A DNA stretch of 46,235 bases, taken from contig JAHBMJ010000513.1 of NCBI GenBank assembly GCA_018398765.1, positions 1 through 46,235 of the forward strand, read 5' to 3'. Below the pieces are notes generated by a model. The model had not been told where the DNA came from and did not search any database. It saw only the letters and a program-made list of their open reading frames with translations. This stretch comes from Chromera velia. Taxonomy: Eukaryota; Sar; Chromeraceae. Positions 1 to 12,249 of the stretch are shown here, piece by piece. A program made the translations under genes and the position numbers. Position 1 is the stretch's first letter. Every line of letters starts with the position of its first letter.

Positions 1-48
<48 letters not shown>
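1..48. repeat. (AC)n followed by (AG)n microsatellite
   Basis: The window opens inside an AC dinucleotide run of about 17 bases that turns into an AG run to about base 48. The left end of the tract is cut by the window edge. Confidence 0.95.
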
Positions 49-50
<2 letters not shown>

Positions 51-261
51 GAATGACAAACAGATGCACATGACAAGTGTTGAGCAGGGGAGGAAGAGAG
101 ATCCCATGAGATGTTGTTCCCCGAGCTCTTTGGGGCCGCCCTTTCAGAATTCCTCAACAGTTCACGGAGGGACGGAAGGAAGGCTCAATTCTGGACAAGG
201 AAAAATGAATCAAACGAAAATGGACGCACGAACAGACAGACTATAAGGTTTCAGACAACCA

Positions 262-276
262 GACAGAAAGACAGAC

Positions 277-309
<33 letters not shown>

Positions 310-390
310 GGCAGGCAGAGAAAAAGAAAGAGAGAGAGAGAGAGAGAGACAGAGAAACAGACAGACAGACAGACACACACACACACAGAC

Positions 391-430
<40 letters not shown>
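262..430. repeat. (ACAG)n, (AG)n and (AC)n compound microsatellite
   Basis: Purine-rich on the plus strand: blocks of GACA/ACAG, GA and CA repeats. The long open frames here are repeat translations rich in Ser/Leu/Cys or Arg/Glu and are not credible proteins. The matching TCTG and CT repeats on the minus strand resemble the introns of the minus-strand gene at 1288-2838. Confidence 0.9.
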
Positions 431-433
<3 letters not shown>

Positions 434-1287
434 GATGGAAAGAAGTACGGGAAAAAGAGGCGGGAGTTCGTTTTCTTTTTCACGGGACTCTGCCCTTTTT
501 ATGTATCGAACGCATGCATTCGACTTCTTCCCTTTTTCCCTTCCCCTCTCCCCCTCTTTACTGACTCTGTCTGTCATCGTCAGAGTCGAGAAAGTCAAAC
601 AGGAGGTCGAGGAATCCCATCCAAGCCCCCGTCTGCACGCATGGAAGCACGTCAACAAACAAACAGCATGCATGAGAATAGAGCTGCATGCACACATCTG
701 CCTTCCCTTCCTCTGTTTGCGCTGCTCGTTTTCTGTTTCCACAGACGTGCGTCTTTTCTCTCTCACACACCGATTGGAAAAATCAGACCAGATCTTCTGA
801 GTAGGCGCAGAAACGAGTCCAGGCAAGCCAGTGCAACGAGCCTAACACAATCAGTCTACGTACATGTGTGGAGTCACCAGACAACCGGCCTTTCAAACGA
901 AAGCATCCATCACCAGACAGACCTCCCCCCCAAATTCCGATCAACGAGAAAAGAAGACAGGAGACGAAAACAAGAAAAAGAAAGACAGACAGACAGACAG
1001 AAAGAAAGAAAGAACGAAAGAAACAAAAAAAAAAAGAAAAAAATAAAGAAAAAACCGACCGGCAGCTTCACCCTGTTGACATCCACCTTCGACCAATTAC
1101 CGCTCAGAAGAGACTGCAGTCGAAAGCAGAGAACACCAAGGTAAGAAAATTCAGATTCAGTGTCTGAGCACGAGACAAGCCAAGAGAACAGAGTCCGAGG
1201 TTGGAAATCAAAGGGAAAAAATGATTTCTTACTGTCCGAATTCTCTTGCCTGCGTGCGTGCGTGTGTCTATGTCTGGCCTATCTACC
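431..1287. other. Gene-poor stretch with unassembled exon-like pieces
   Basis: No complete gene can be supported. On the minus strand there are short open pieces after acceptor-like AGs (near 1114, 805 and 641), but their splice phases do not chain into one frame without an early stop. The plus strand has a (GACA)n and A-rich block near 980-1055. Confidence 0.4.
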
Positions 1288-2423
1288 CTATCTCCTCTTC
1301 TTGCTGACGTCAAAGTAGGCGCATTTTCTCAAGGACTCTTCCAAGACGCGGAGGGTTTTCTGTTCTCCTGCACACAGAAACGGAATCACAGAGACAGAGA
1401 TGCACACAGAAGGGTGAGTTCGTTCAAGCGTGCACAAGTCAGGCAGACAGTTCAATTGGTGAGTCAAGCACGCCAGCTCGATATGGATTTGAAAAACGGT
1501 GAGTGCAAATTGTTTCCTGGGCGACCAAAAAGGTTGAGCAGATGCGTGTCGTGTGCTGTGGGACCGTGACTCAGATAGAGGTCAGTGAGCGGGGAAGGGA
1601 AAAGAGAGGGAAGCATCGGAATCGAGGCAGCGCCCCTTGTGACGATTTCGATCGTTGCATGGGAAAAGTTCGGCATCACATAAGGAGAAAAGGCAAGGAG
1701 CAGAGGGGAGGTAAGGAGAACTGTCGACTCACCTGTGTCGATCGCTGTGAAGGTGATCGTCCTGCAGAGGAAGGGAGGCACAATGACCCGAAGTGCAGTG
1801 CAGTGCAGTGGAGTGAGAGAAGACAATTCGTTTTACTGCAGAGATGTTTCCGGCTTTTAAAGGCCGAGGCCATGGGCAGACAAACGGCAAAACAGATTGC
1901 CGCCCTGAAGACAGACAGATAGAGAGCTCGGAACGTGCAGAGGAAGGAAACAGAAAAAGAGGGTCGGACGGACCTTGCTGGTTTGGAGTTGTGGGCCGCT
2001 TGGGAGGTTTGGCCAAAGGTCACATCCTGCACAGACAGACAGACTATATGTTTCTTCTTCTTCTTCTTCTTCTCCCTCCTTTTCTTCATGAACACAACAG
2101 ACAAAAAGAAAGAAAGAACAAAGACAAAGGAACAGCACCAACAATCAAACAGCGTGGGCAGGGGGCCCGAAAGGTGAGAGTTAAGCGCCCCTTGCCTCTC
2201 CACCTCCCGACAGACTTTCACGTGATCACTGGTTTCACACGCTAATCCTCTGCTGCTTCCACTCAAGACAAGAAAGAGAAGAGAAGAAGACAAGACAAGA
2301 AAAACCAACAAATAAAAAAGAACAAATAAAAAAGAAAACGAAAAAAGAAAAGAAAACTGCACGTGGGGACCGGCACCGTCATGGCAGGCAGGCAGGCAGA
2401 CAGACAGACAGACAGACAGACAG

Positions 2424-2485
<62 letters not shown>

Positions 2486-2573
2486 ATTCACTCACTCACG
2501 CAGTCACTCACTCACTCACTTACTCACTCACTCACTCACCGACTCACTGACTCAGTCCCTCACTCACTCACAG

Positions 2574-2611
<38 letters not shown>

Positions 2612-2838
2612 CGAGGGAGAGGGAGGGAGGGAGAGGGGGAGAGAGTGAGAGAGGGAAGGAGGGAGGGAGAGAGATGGGGGGGGGGACACATCACAGGCAC
2701 CTCAGACGGAACAGAACGGCAGTATGCTGAAAAGGAGAGAGCACCAACCTGCAGCTGGGGATAGTAAATGTTGCTGGTGCCTTCTTCAGTATCCTCCATC
2801 GGAAAATTACCCGAGAGGGATTCTCCCAGGTTCAGCAT
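1288..2838 (-). CDS. Small four-exon gene, unrecognised 83-residue protein
   Basis: Exons on the minus strand are 2749-2838, 1974-2026, 1733-1761 and 1288-1367 (90, 53, 29 and 80 bases). They sum to 252 bases, or 84 codons including a TAG stop, and the phases 0, 2 and 1 agree at all three junctions. Donors are GTTGGT, GTCCGT and GTGAGT; the acceptors end in TGCAG, each preceded by pyrimidine-rich sequence. The protein begins MLNLGESLSGNFPMED, has an acidic N-terminal third, then RTITFTAIDTGEQ, and ends in a basic tail, DVSKKRR. There is no signal peptide or membrane segment, and I do not recognise a family. The introns carry TCTG, CT and GT repeats on the sense strand, as in the PPWD1 gene next door, with which it is head-to-head. 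The gene model is an inference from splice sites and phase, without similarity support. Confidence 0.55.
2384..2676. repeat. Compound microsatellite (CAGG/CAGA)n-(CA)n-(CTCA)n-(GA)n
   Basis: Adjacent tracts of CAGG/CAGA, CA, CTCA and GA units, then a G/A-rich run to about 2690. It lies inside the first intron of the minus-strand 83-residue gene. ORFs over it are repeat translations. Confidence 0.95.
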
Positions 2839-3805
2839 GGAGGTCTACGTTCTTGCGACTCTCGTTTTCTGCTTGCCACTTCTTTCGGTCTGCCGCGCTT
2901 CCCTTTCACACCACTGAGACGGGAGGCTCGGTCAAACTGTTCGCCGCTTCAACGATCCACGCAGGGATCGCGAGCAGTTCAGCACTGCCGTACAGCAAAC
3001 TCTCACTCAGGAGAGGTTGTCGTGCGAGCGGATACGGGGAGAAAGCAGCAAAGCGTGTTCGCGTTCGTTACTCAATCTGTGATCCTTTCACGAGGTATCT
3101 GCAGTGAAAGCAGCACTGACTGATCAATCCCGCAAGGGCTTGTTGAGAGAAATACGACAAACCCAGGGCCACAAGATCGGACTCCAGCGTTCAAACTGTT
3201 TTGCTCCGCCGGAGAGAATGAGGAACGGCAGTCAGCACGATCAGCACTGCTGAAAAGACAAAGAAGTGTTGTCGGAATCTGAAGATCGCTGCATGCTTTT
3301 TTCGGGAGATTTTGATGGGGATTGCCGGGGTCTTTGTCCGCGAGAGGGCCCAACTGTCATGGCCCATGCAACCATCATCAACCTTGCATGGCAACCTGTA
3401 TAACGGAGCATGCAGGCCCCGGCATGCCCCGCGCGCCGCCGCATGCAGAAGCAGAGAGCCTATGTCAGAGAGCCTTGACTTCAATTGACTTCGGCATCCG
3501 CACACTTGATTCCTTGAAGTTCCTTCGTTCCATCATATTCCAGCATGTAGGTAATACATTCCAGCGACTGCACCCAAACTAATTTTGGCGTCCATCCAGA
3601 TCTGCACAAATCACACAACCGGTACGCGTTGGTCAATTTGAATCATCTCAAAGAAGAGGTGTAGTAGGCCTGACTGTGAATTTACGCTGTCTCGCTCTGC
3701 AGACTGAACTCTCCAGTTCTGCCAGTTCTGCTTACTCACAACGAGGGAAAGACCGCTCCTGTTCAGACTCCTAGTTTCCTGTTTATTCAAGCTCCAAAGC
3801 GCATA
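2839..3805. promoter_or_regulatory. Candidate bidirectional promoter region
   Basis: A 967-base gap separates the ATG of the minus-strand 83-residue gene from the ATG of the PPWD1-like gene. It has less simple repeat than its flanks and mixed composition. No clear TATA box or other core element could be named. Transcription starts and 5' UTRs must lie here, but their positions cannot be read from sequence alone. Confidence 0.4.
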
Positions 3806-5359
3806 ATGGCAGACGTTGCGGGAGGCGAGAGAGAAAGAGAGAAAAGGCCGGCAGAGCACCCTCCCGGCGGGCCCGCAGCAGCTGCTGCTGCTCCTGCCGT
3901 GGAAGGGGATGATGAAGAGGAGGATGACGATTTCGGTCGGTGTAGCTTTCTTCTTCTTCTGACTTTGGTTCTTTTGTGGGGGGTGCGTTTTGTTTTTGTG
4001 AGTTTGTTCCTTTGAAGACCACAAAAATAAAATTCTAGCTGAGGCTGCCGTCTCCTTCTGTTCCTGATCGCCTCGTGTGCTTCCTCCGGACGGTGTCCCT
4101 GCACGCAGGTCCCATGCCCCAGCCTGCTGCTGGACAGACAAAAAAGAAGCGGAAAGGTCAGAGGGTCTTCAAGGCCGAGAAATATACTGTATGAAAAGCA
4201 ATGAAGTCTCACCTGCGATCACGGGAGGGGATGGGAAGGGAACGTGTTTGGGTGCAACAGTTAGGTCCACTCCTGCACGGCAGGCACATGCCATGATTTC
4301 CCCTTTGCTTTGCCTTCCTCGTCTCTGTCCGTATCTTTCGTCTTTTTTTCCTTCCCCACTTTGAAAGAGGCTTCTCTGAGTATGATATGCGTCGGAGAAG
4401 TGCAGATTCCACTGGATGACTTAATTTTAGTTGTTTTGTTTGCAGTTGTGATCGACGAGGCCATGTACCTCCAGAACCTGCCGAGTGGGGAAATGTACGA
4501 GAAAAGTTTCATGCACAGAGAGGTTGTCACCAAGGGTGAGTACCTGAGTGTGTATCTGCATTCAAGGAACAGAAGGACCTTGAAGGACGCGCAGGGGAAA
4601 AAACAAACCCACCGTCTGCATGTCCATATGATCGTGCGTCCCTCTGTGCCCTTCGTCCGCCAATCCCCCCTTCCTCCTTCCTCTGCTACTTTCTGTCTCC
4701 CTACCCCCTACCCCGACTACCCCCTCGTGTGAATCCCTGATGGCGTGCAGAAGTGGACGGTTACAAGAAAGCACAGACCGCTGGCCGGCTGGCAGCCTCT
4801 GTGTCCGCCTGTTGGCAAAAGAAAAAAGAGAGGAAGAAAAGAGAGGGAGAGCAACCAAACACACGGCCTCTCTGTCTGTCTGTCGGAGAAAAAGGGAAAG
4901 AAAAGACGATATAGTCTGTCTGTCTAGAAGGGGGAAGAAGAAACATAGAGTCTGTCTGTCTGATTGCAGTTGTGTGTTCCAGCGAGAGTGAGTTCATCCT
5001 GACCGGCAGCGCAGACGGTCACGTTAAGTTCTGGAAGAAGACCTTCGACGGTATCGAGTTTGTGAAGCACTTCAGGGCACACTTGGGTGGGTTGGTGGGT
5101 GAATTTTTGTTAGAAGCCAGTCGTTCGGATCGTGTCTGTCTTGCTTTCTTGCTTGGGTCCATGTTGGGTGTGTGAGGTTGCTTTGCCTTGCCTTGCGAGG
5201 TTGATCTGAGGAGGCATGGGTGGATGAAGAGAGGAAATGGAGGGGAGATGGGAGGACCGCAGGACGTAGGCCAGGTGAGAATGTGTCATGCTAAAATGGC
5301 AAGTCTGTCTTCTCTCTCTCTCTCCCCCCCTCTCTCTCTGCCTCTCTCCATCTTTCCCT

Positions 5360-5393
<34 letters not shown>

Positions 5394-5953
5394 TCTTCAT
5401 CAATCTCGTGTTCATCTTCCACGCCCCTTTTGATCCTTCCTGTATATTCCTTCAGGAAAGCTGTACGATCTCAGTCTGAGCGAGGATGGGGCTTTTGCGT
5501 GCTCTGTCGGGGAAGACTCCGCAATGAAGACGTTCGATGTCCTCAACTTCGGTCAGTGCATGGGTGCTTCCTTTTGGAAGGAACTTTCACCTCTCTCCCT
5601 GCTTTCGCCTCCCGATTCCGTCCCTGCAGATAGTTGTTGTTCCCTCCTGCTGCTCGATGTCGAAACGAAGAAAAGCAATGCCGTCCGGGTCCATCCACTG
5701 TTCTGGCGGGAGTCGCACAGTGGCAATTCTCTTTTGTCTTTCTGTGTTTCTTGCGTACTTTCTAGGGACACCAGTCAGAATGGCTACACCTCGCAACAGT
5801 AAAAGAGCAGATCGTCAGGGCTTCATCGACTCGGGTGAAGCTTCGGGACATGCCCTCCTGCTTTCAGGGACGCCGACAACTTTTGTCGTTTTGTCCGCTG
5901 AGCTGCTAGCTCTTCCCCCAGTGCACATATCTATGATTGTGCCTGTGTGTGTG

Positions 5954-6021
<68 letters not shown>

Positions 6022-8891
6022 TTCTATGAATGCGGCTATTTGCAGACTTGGTGTGCATGACGAAGCTGTCTTTCCGGCCCTTCGCGTGCTGCCTCCTCCA
6101 CAAGAAGGGCGAACTCTCCCCCCTAGTCGCCGTGTAAGTCTTTCGAGGAAATAGATTTTCCTTCCGTGCTTGGTTGTCCCCCACACTTCTCGTCTCACAA
6201 TTTCTTTACACCCAGCAGTGTCAAGGCCAGCAGTGATTCACAAAACACAGAGGTCATCCATGTGTGTCAGTGATCCCCTTTTTGCTCCCCTCCCCTCCCC
6301 GTTACCTCGTTTTGTTGCACACTCTTGGCCCATTTCCCTTCTCTCCAGAAGCGTTTCTTCTGCTTAGCAGCAGCCTCCATTCCCATGCATGTAATCCTCT
6401 CGTGATTCCTTTTTTTTTTTCTTTGACAGAAAGCAGAGTCGAAGCTTGACGTGGACCATCAACGATTTTGTCGAGATCCATTTTTTCTTCAATGAATCGT
6501 TCTGCCTTCTTCTCTCTCCTTCTATGTGACGACGCAAGCCCTGTTCTCTTCTCTGGCCTCCTCAGAAGTTTCTCTTCTCTTGTCTTGTCTTCTCTCGATC
6601 CCTCGTCCTCGTGCATTCGTGCATGCATGCATGTATGCATGCACGTATGCAGGTCAGAGCGTCAGTCTCCATCCCTTCACCTCCTGGAGGCCATGACTGG
6701 AAACGGAACTCCTCTCCGGACCCTCACCAGACACGTCGCTCCTGTGCACATCATCCGCGCACTCCCCAAACTCGGGTTTGCCCTCTCAATCGACAGGAAG
6801 GGGGGTATCGAGCTTTGGGACCCTCAGAGCGTCTCGCCCCCCTTTGCAATGCCCACCAAACAATCCACTGGGGGGACTTTCAGATTTGGTTCCAAGATGG
6901 ACACCGACATGTTTGAATTGCAAAAGGTGGGTCCTCCTCCCTGCCAGATAGATAGATAGCTTTTTCTGAAAATGTCACGAAAAGAAAAGAAAGCAAAGCA
7001 AAACAAAACGGTACAGGAGTCCTCCTTCTCCATGAACGGACGAACGAACGAAAGAAAGAAAGAAAGAAAGCCTTCCTCAATCGGCTTCCCCTCCTTTTGT
7101 GCCTAGTCCAAAAGAATGACAGACATAGACAGACATAGCTTCCAGAACACAAGAGAGGCAGGTGATTTGTTTTAATTCTGCCTCTCGCTTTCTCGCTTGA
7201 TCACCCCCTCTTTCGATCTCCCCATTTTGCCCCTTCAAAATGCAGTGTCAGCTTCCTTGAATATCCCCTAAGCGCACCACGACTGCATTCATGCATGCAG
7301 AGCGGTACCAGTGCGAGTGCTGTCGGCGTGGCTCCTGACTCCAGCCTGGTCGCGATGCTTTGCGAGGGTAGGCGGGCTGCATTTTGGACGAACGTGTGTG
7401 TATGTGTGTGAGAGAGAGAGCAGAAGGCAGAAAGGGAGGGCAACTTCTCCATCCCACTTTGGAACAGAATCGCATTCTCTCTCAACTATCGTTTTTAGCA
7501 ATCAGAGGTGAGTCACGCGATGTGAAGGAAGGGAGGCACATCCTCGAGTTGTGTGACGATGTTGACGGGACGGCAAAAGGAGATGCAGACAGAGCAGACG
7601 GGCGACAACAAAGAGAAAATAAATGAAATACTTGGCATCCCTCTTGACGCTCTGCCCTCTTTGTTCTATTGTTCAACTTCTTGCTTTCTCTTCTTTCAGT
7701 TTTTCCTTCATTCCTTCCTTTCTTTCTTGCCTGTTTGCATCTGTCCGTCATTTCTTCTGTGAGCCCTCCCTTTTGATTCCCGTTTCTTCCTTCCTTGTTT
7801 GCAGACTTCCACCTTCGTGTGTTCAGGACTCACAGCTTCAAACTCGTGAAGAAATTCGATGAAACCATCGAAGTCAGTCTGTCAGTCAGTCAGACAAGGA
7901 GTGAGTGGGTGTGTATTTGGGTAGCTGAATTAGTGTGAAAGAGAGGCTGCAAAAGCGGTGTCCTTTTTTTTTTTTTGACATTTTGCTTCGCTTGTTTTCC
8001 TGCTGCTCTGTTGGAAGGATTTCTTTCCGTCTATTTCGCAGTGTGTCTGTCGATCCGTGTGGAAGTTCTCTGTGTGCTTGCTCGGCTCCTTCCTCTTCAT
8101 GCGCGTAAATTGGCCGTCTCTGTGATTTCCTTTTCCTTACTTGTCCTCTTCTGTCTCTCTCTCTCTGTCTGCAGATGTACCAGACCGCCCAGGTAGACCC
8201 CAAGATGGCTCTTCTTCATATGGACCGACTGGACTTCGGAAAGAAATTGGCGGTAGAGAAGGTCAGGAAGGGGGGGGGGTGAAAGGGGGGTCTCTTCGTC
8301 TTTCTCTCTGTCACTCGGTGTCCATCTGCCTTATTGTGGCTGTTCTTGATTTGTTTTTCCATACACCTCTACAGAATTGAGACAAGACATGAGGACTGTT
8401 TTTTGTCCCCCTTCTGTTCTTCCATGCTTCTGACTGCATCTGTCTGCTGCAGGAGCTGCGTCGTTCGTTCGATTCCGTTTCTCTCCAGACTCTGATGTTC
8501 GACGAGAGCTCAAATTTCCTCATCTACCCGTCAATTGTCAGTGAGTCCCTTGTTTCTTCATTTCTTCATTTCTTTAGTGATGGGCTCTTTCTCTTCCGTC
8601 CGGCTTCCTTCCTTCACTTCTGGAACGGTTGTGAAAGGGAAGGGGTCGGCTTTTCTCTTCGTGGCCGCCTTTTCTCTTCTCTTTTGTATCGATTGGGTGA
8701 CGTGGAGCTTTGGCCAAATTTTCTGCGTTTTTCCGTTCCTTTTTCTGGCGGCTGAATAAGGTGAAAGTTCTTTTTGCCCGCAACGCAACGTCAGGTTTCT
8801 CACTTTTTTTCACGCAGACGGAAGTGACGGGAGAGAACTTGGCCTTGGGATTGGTCTGTCTGATGGGCTGCTTGAGAGAACCTCCAAGTAA

Positions 8892-8958
<67 letters not shown>

Positions 8959-11900
8959 GTGTGTGTGTGTCTGTTGCTTTGTGCAGGTTGGCATCAAGGT
9001 GGTGAACCTGACGAATAATAAGGTGGGGGTTTTGGGGAGTGAGTGAGCGGGTCGGTAGTTGGGTGATTTTGGTTTCGCTTCTGCGTATTTTGATTGGTGG
9101 GTGTTTTGAATTCATTGTGTGGGGTGTTTTTGCTTTGCAGCTGTGCCGCGTGATTGGGAGGGGAGAGAAGACAGAGAGGTTCCTCGCGTGCGCACTTATC
9201 CAGTGCAAGCCAAAAAAGGTCAGTCAGTCAGTCAGACGGGGGTGTGGTGATGCAGATGAGACGTGAGGGGTTATCCTTCTCGGTCTCGTTGTCAATTCAT
9301 TTGATACCGCTCCGTTGTGAAAGTACCTGCTCCTTTCCTTCCTTTTTCTCTCACTGTCTCTTTCATTCATGTGGAGCTCTTTCGTCCAGTCGATGAGTCA
9401 GTGAGTGAGTGAGTGAGTGAGTGAGTGAGTTGATCCAGCAGGTGCCAAAGCTGTCCTCCTGCATTCCCCGTAAAGGGGGAGAGCGAAGGCATTTGTTTGT
9501 TTGACATCATCTGTGTTTAAGATCCGTTCTTTCTTTCTTTCTTTCTTTCTTTTCTTTCTTTCTTTCTTTCCTTCCTTCCTTCCTTCCTTCCGAGTGGACT
9601 TCCTTCCTTCTTTCCGTTCTTCGTTCCTTCACCATCTGGCTGTTTGTTTTCCTCGTTTCTTTCTTTCTTGCAGAAGAAGACCAGCGGTGCGATTATGAGC
9701 TCCTCCGGTGCCTCGACTCGCATTGAGATGGCAGACCCCACTTTGATCTGCAGTGGGTACAACCGTCACAGGTGGGCGCTTGAGCGTGGGTATATATGTG
9801 AGAGGGGGGGGGGGGACAGATTCGGAGAGAAAGGGAGAGAGAGAGAGAGAGAGAGGCAACACGATGAGGCAAAGGGGTGCCTTCCGTTTCGTTTCTTTGT
9901 TTCTTTCCTTCTTTTCGCCTTCAAAGTCCCCGCACGTGCCTTTTCCGTTCTCTCTCCAGTGCCCCCCCCGCTTCCCCTCTTTCACTAATTCTCTTGAAAT
10001 GAGAAGTCATCGGAAGGAAGACGGAGGGAGCAGCAACGGAGTATATATCAAATGAGAGGACAAGATGTGGAAATAAACATTCATCTTTCTTTCCATTGTC
10101 CCCACTACACCGTCTCTTTGTCTTTCTCATGAACGAAGGTCCATGCTCGACATATCCGTTCATGCAGGTTTTACCTCTTCAGCCAGAGAGAACCCGAGGA
10201 GGCCTCACACGCCGAGGGGGGGGGGGGGGCTGTCCGTGATGTGTTCAACGAGAAGCCCTCAAAGGAGGAGGCAGCAGCTGCGATTGCGGGTGAGTGGGAG
10301 GGAGAGAGGCGTTCGATCGCTGCAGTGACAGAGTGTCTCGTGCCTCTCTCTCTCTTCAATTTCTCTCTCTCTGTTCATGAAGGCATGAAGGGGGGCCTGG
10401 GGGGGATTTTGCCCCCTTCCGAGCATTGGAATTCGAAATGCAAGAACGTTTCATGAAGAGGGAGAAGTCAATGTGTCAGTGAGTAAATCGCACAGAAACG
10501 AGATAGACTGAGGGATTGTCTGCTCTCTCTCTGTTGTATTCACTCTCCCTTCGTTTCCGTCTGCAGATATGCAAAACGAAAGGGCTCTGGCACTCGGCAA
10601 GCAGGCGACGATTCACACGACGATGGGGGACATCATCATTAAACTGTTCGCATCAGAGGTGCCCCGCACGGTCGAGAACTTCACTGTCCATTCACGCAAC
10701 GGGTTCGTTTTTTATCAATCAATCAGTCTTTGCATCCACTTTGCTTCCTATCTGCCTGTTTCATTCCTTTCGTTCGTCCCGTTCTTCTGCCTCATCTTCG
10801 TCTCTCTCTGTTCCCTCTCTTTCGTATCATATTCGCTTACCCCTTCCTTCCTGTTGCCTGCACAGACAAGGTGTTTGTCTGGCCTGCTTCTGAATCTCGA
10901 CGGGAAAAGGAACAGCAGTGGGGCATTTGGTCTTTTTCGCATCTTCAAGTCGATCTCTCTGCCTGCTTCTAGATGCGAAGATGCTTCCCGGCTCCTTGTA
11001 TGCCTTCTTCCTTCATGGGTCACCTGTCTCCCTCGAGTCCTTTCTTCGCTGGTGCCTCTGTTTTTCCTTTCCCTCTTTTTTTCTTTTCTCCCTCATATCC
11101 AACATCTTTTCGCACCTGTCTGCTTGCCTGCTTGCTTGCTTGCCTGTCTGCCTGTCCGTCTATCTGTTTGACTGCCTGCCTGCAGGTACTTTGACGAGAC
11201 GAAATTCCACCGGGTGATTAAGGGCTTCATGATACAGACGGGGGACCCGAAGGGAGATGGCACTGGGGGTGCGTTGTGGGGAGGGGGAGGGCTTCCTTTT
11301 GCCATGCGGGGGGCATCCAGAATGCAAAGAATTCACTGAAATATTTATTTTTTGAACGATCTAGTTGTTTTCCCTGAGAAAAGCGTTTTTTTTCTGTTTT
11401 CACTGCTTGCTCCTTTCTTTCATTTGGTTTTTCCGGAGAGCAAGTTCGGGAGCACCAGAGTCATTTTGTCAATAAACTTTTTCGTCCTCCTCATACATCT
11501 TTCCTGCTTCTTGCAGGGGAAAGCATCTGGGGGGGAGATTTCGAGGACGAATTCCATCGGAGTCTGAAGCACGACAGGCCGTACACGGTCTCTATGGCCA
11601 ACTCGGGGCCCAACACGAACGGGTCGCAGTTCTTCATCACCACGGTCCCATGCCCATGGCTGGACAACAAGCACTCGGTGTTCGGGAGGGTCGTGAAGGG
11701 AATGGACGTCGTGCATGCGATCGAGAATGTCAGTCCGTTTGTCCGTCAGTCTGATATTCTCATCGACGTACCTATCTGCGTCTTCCTGTCCTCCACCGAC
11801 AACAGCCGCTCTCTGCTCTGTCTTTCTGTTCCCACATCTCCCTCTGTGTGTATGTGTGTGGGTGTGGGCGTGGATTGATGGGTGAGGGGGTCGGTAGGTG

Positions 11901-12249
11901 AGGAAGTCGTAGCTTGACGTCACTTCCTCTTCAGTTTATCTCCTTTTTCGAGAAGGGGAAACAGGAAGCCGGGGGGGGTGTAGCGCAACATTAGTGTTCT
12001 GGAATCAAGAAGTTTTCATGTTGAGGAACGAGTCGGTGTACCATTAGTCGCCCAGTCTGCCAGCCCCTTGAATTTATTCTGAAATGCGAGGGAAGTCATT
12101 CAATGGATTCTGAAAGGCGAATGCCCATTTGCTCCTCTGCTTGTTACTCATGGCCCGTCTTCCTCTATGTCTGCGTGCAGGTGAGAACCGACGGTTCAGA
12201 AAAGCCGTACAAGGACGTGAAAGTGCTTACAATCAAAGTGACCAGTTGA
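3806..12249 (+). CDS. PPWD1: PPWD1-like WD40-repeat peptidyl-prolyl cis-trans isomerase (cyclophilin), 20 exons
   Basis: Exons: 3806-3935, 4109-4156, 4446-4535, 4970-5086, 5456-5551, 6046-6133, 6216-6263, 6653-6926, 7301-7367, 7805-7872, 8175-8261, 8453-8536, 8987-9022, 9141-9218, 9674-9771, 10168-10289, 10567-10702, 11186-11268, 11517-11728 and 12181-12249. All introns are GT-AG. The sum is 2031 bases, 676 residues plus TGA, close to animal PPWD1 (about 646). Order: Ala/Glu-rich N-terminus and basic KKKRK, the [19 protein letters not shown] box, WD40 repeats (about 85-440, with DGHVKFWKK), the linker [11 protein letters not shown], then a cyclophilin domain from about 520. The cyclophilin has [14 protein letters not shown] (catalytic Arg about 565), GSQFFIT and PWLDNKH (Trp about 631, the cyclosporin-contact position), so it should be active. 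PPWD1 proteins are nuclear, spliceosome-associated prolyl isomerases. The exon 7 end (6263) and the exon 17 donor GTTCGT are the least certain joints. Exon 16 contains a G13 run that is in frame as written. Confidence 0.93.
5361..5393 (+). repeat. (TG)n in PPWD1 intron 4
   Basis: A TG dinucleotide run between coding exons 4 and 5, preceded by a CT-rich stretch. It lies about 60 bases before the exon 5 acceptor. Confidence 0.9.
5951..6020 (+). repeat. (CT)n(GT)n in PPWD1 intron 5
   Basis: A CT run changes to a GT run just upstream of the exon 6 acceptor at 6045. This CT-then-GT order recurs in other introns of the gene. Confidence 0.9.
8892..8970 (+). repeat. (CT)n(GT)n(GTAT)n in PPWD1 intron 12
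   Basis: CT repeats, then GT, then GTAT repeats, ending about 16 bases before the acceptor of the 36-base exon 13. Confidence 0.9.
9401..9592 (+). repeat. (GTGA)n and (TTTC)n/(TTCC)n in PPWD1 intron 14
   Basis: GTGA tetranucleotides at 9401-9430 and TTTC/TTCC units at about 9528-9592. Both lie between exons 14 and 15. Confidence 0.9.

Noticed and set aside
241-826. Ser/Leu/Cys-rich minus-strand ORFs over CA/GA repeats
   Set aside because: Repeat translations; no splice-consistent chain to a real gene.
641-1114. Exon-like minus-strand pieces (SLLSGNWSKVDVNR, KIWSDFSNR, GAWMGFLDLLFDFLDSDDD)
   Set aside because: Each has an acceptor-like AG, but the phases conflict and no start or stop context completes a gene.
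2837-2917. Plus-strand signal-peptide-like ORF starting MEVYVLATLVFCLPLL
   Set aside because: Only 26 codons, and it overlaps the start codon of the better supported minus-strand gene; hydrophobicity is likely chance.
9401-9430. Regular GTGA repeats resembling a CRISPR array
   Set aside because: Uninterrupted tetranucleotide microsatellite without spacers, in a eukaryotic intron.
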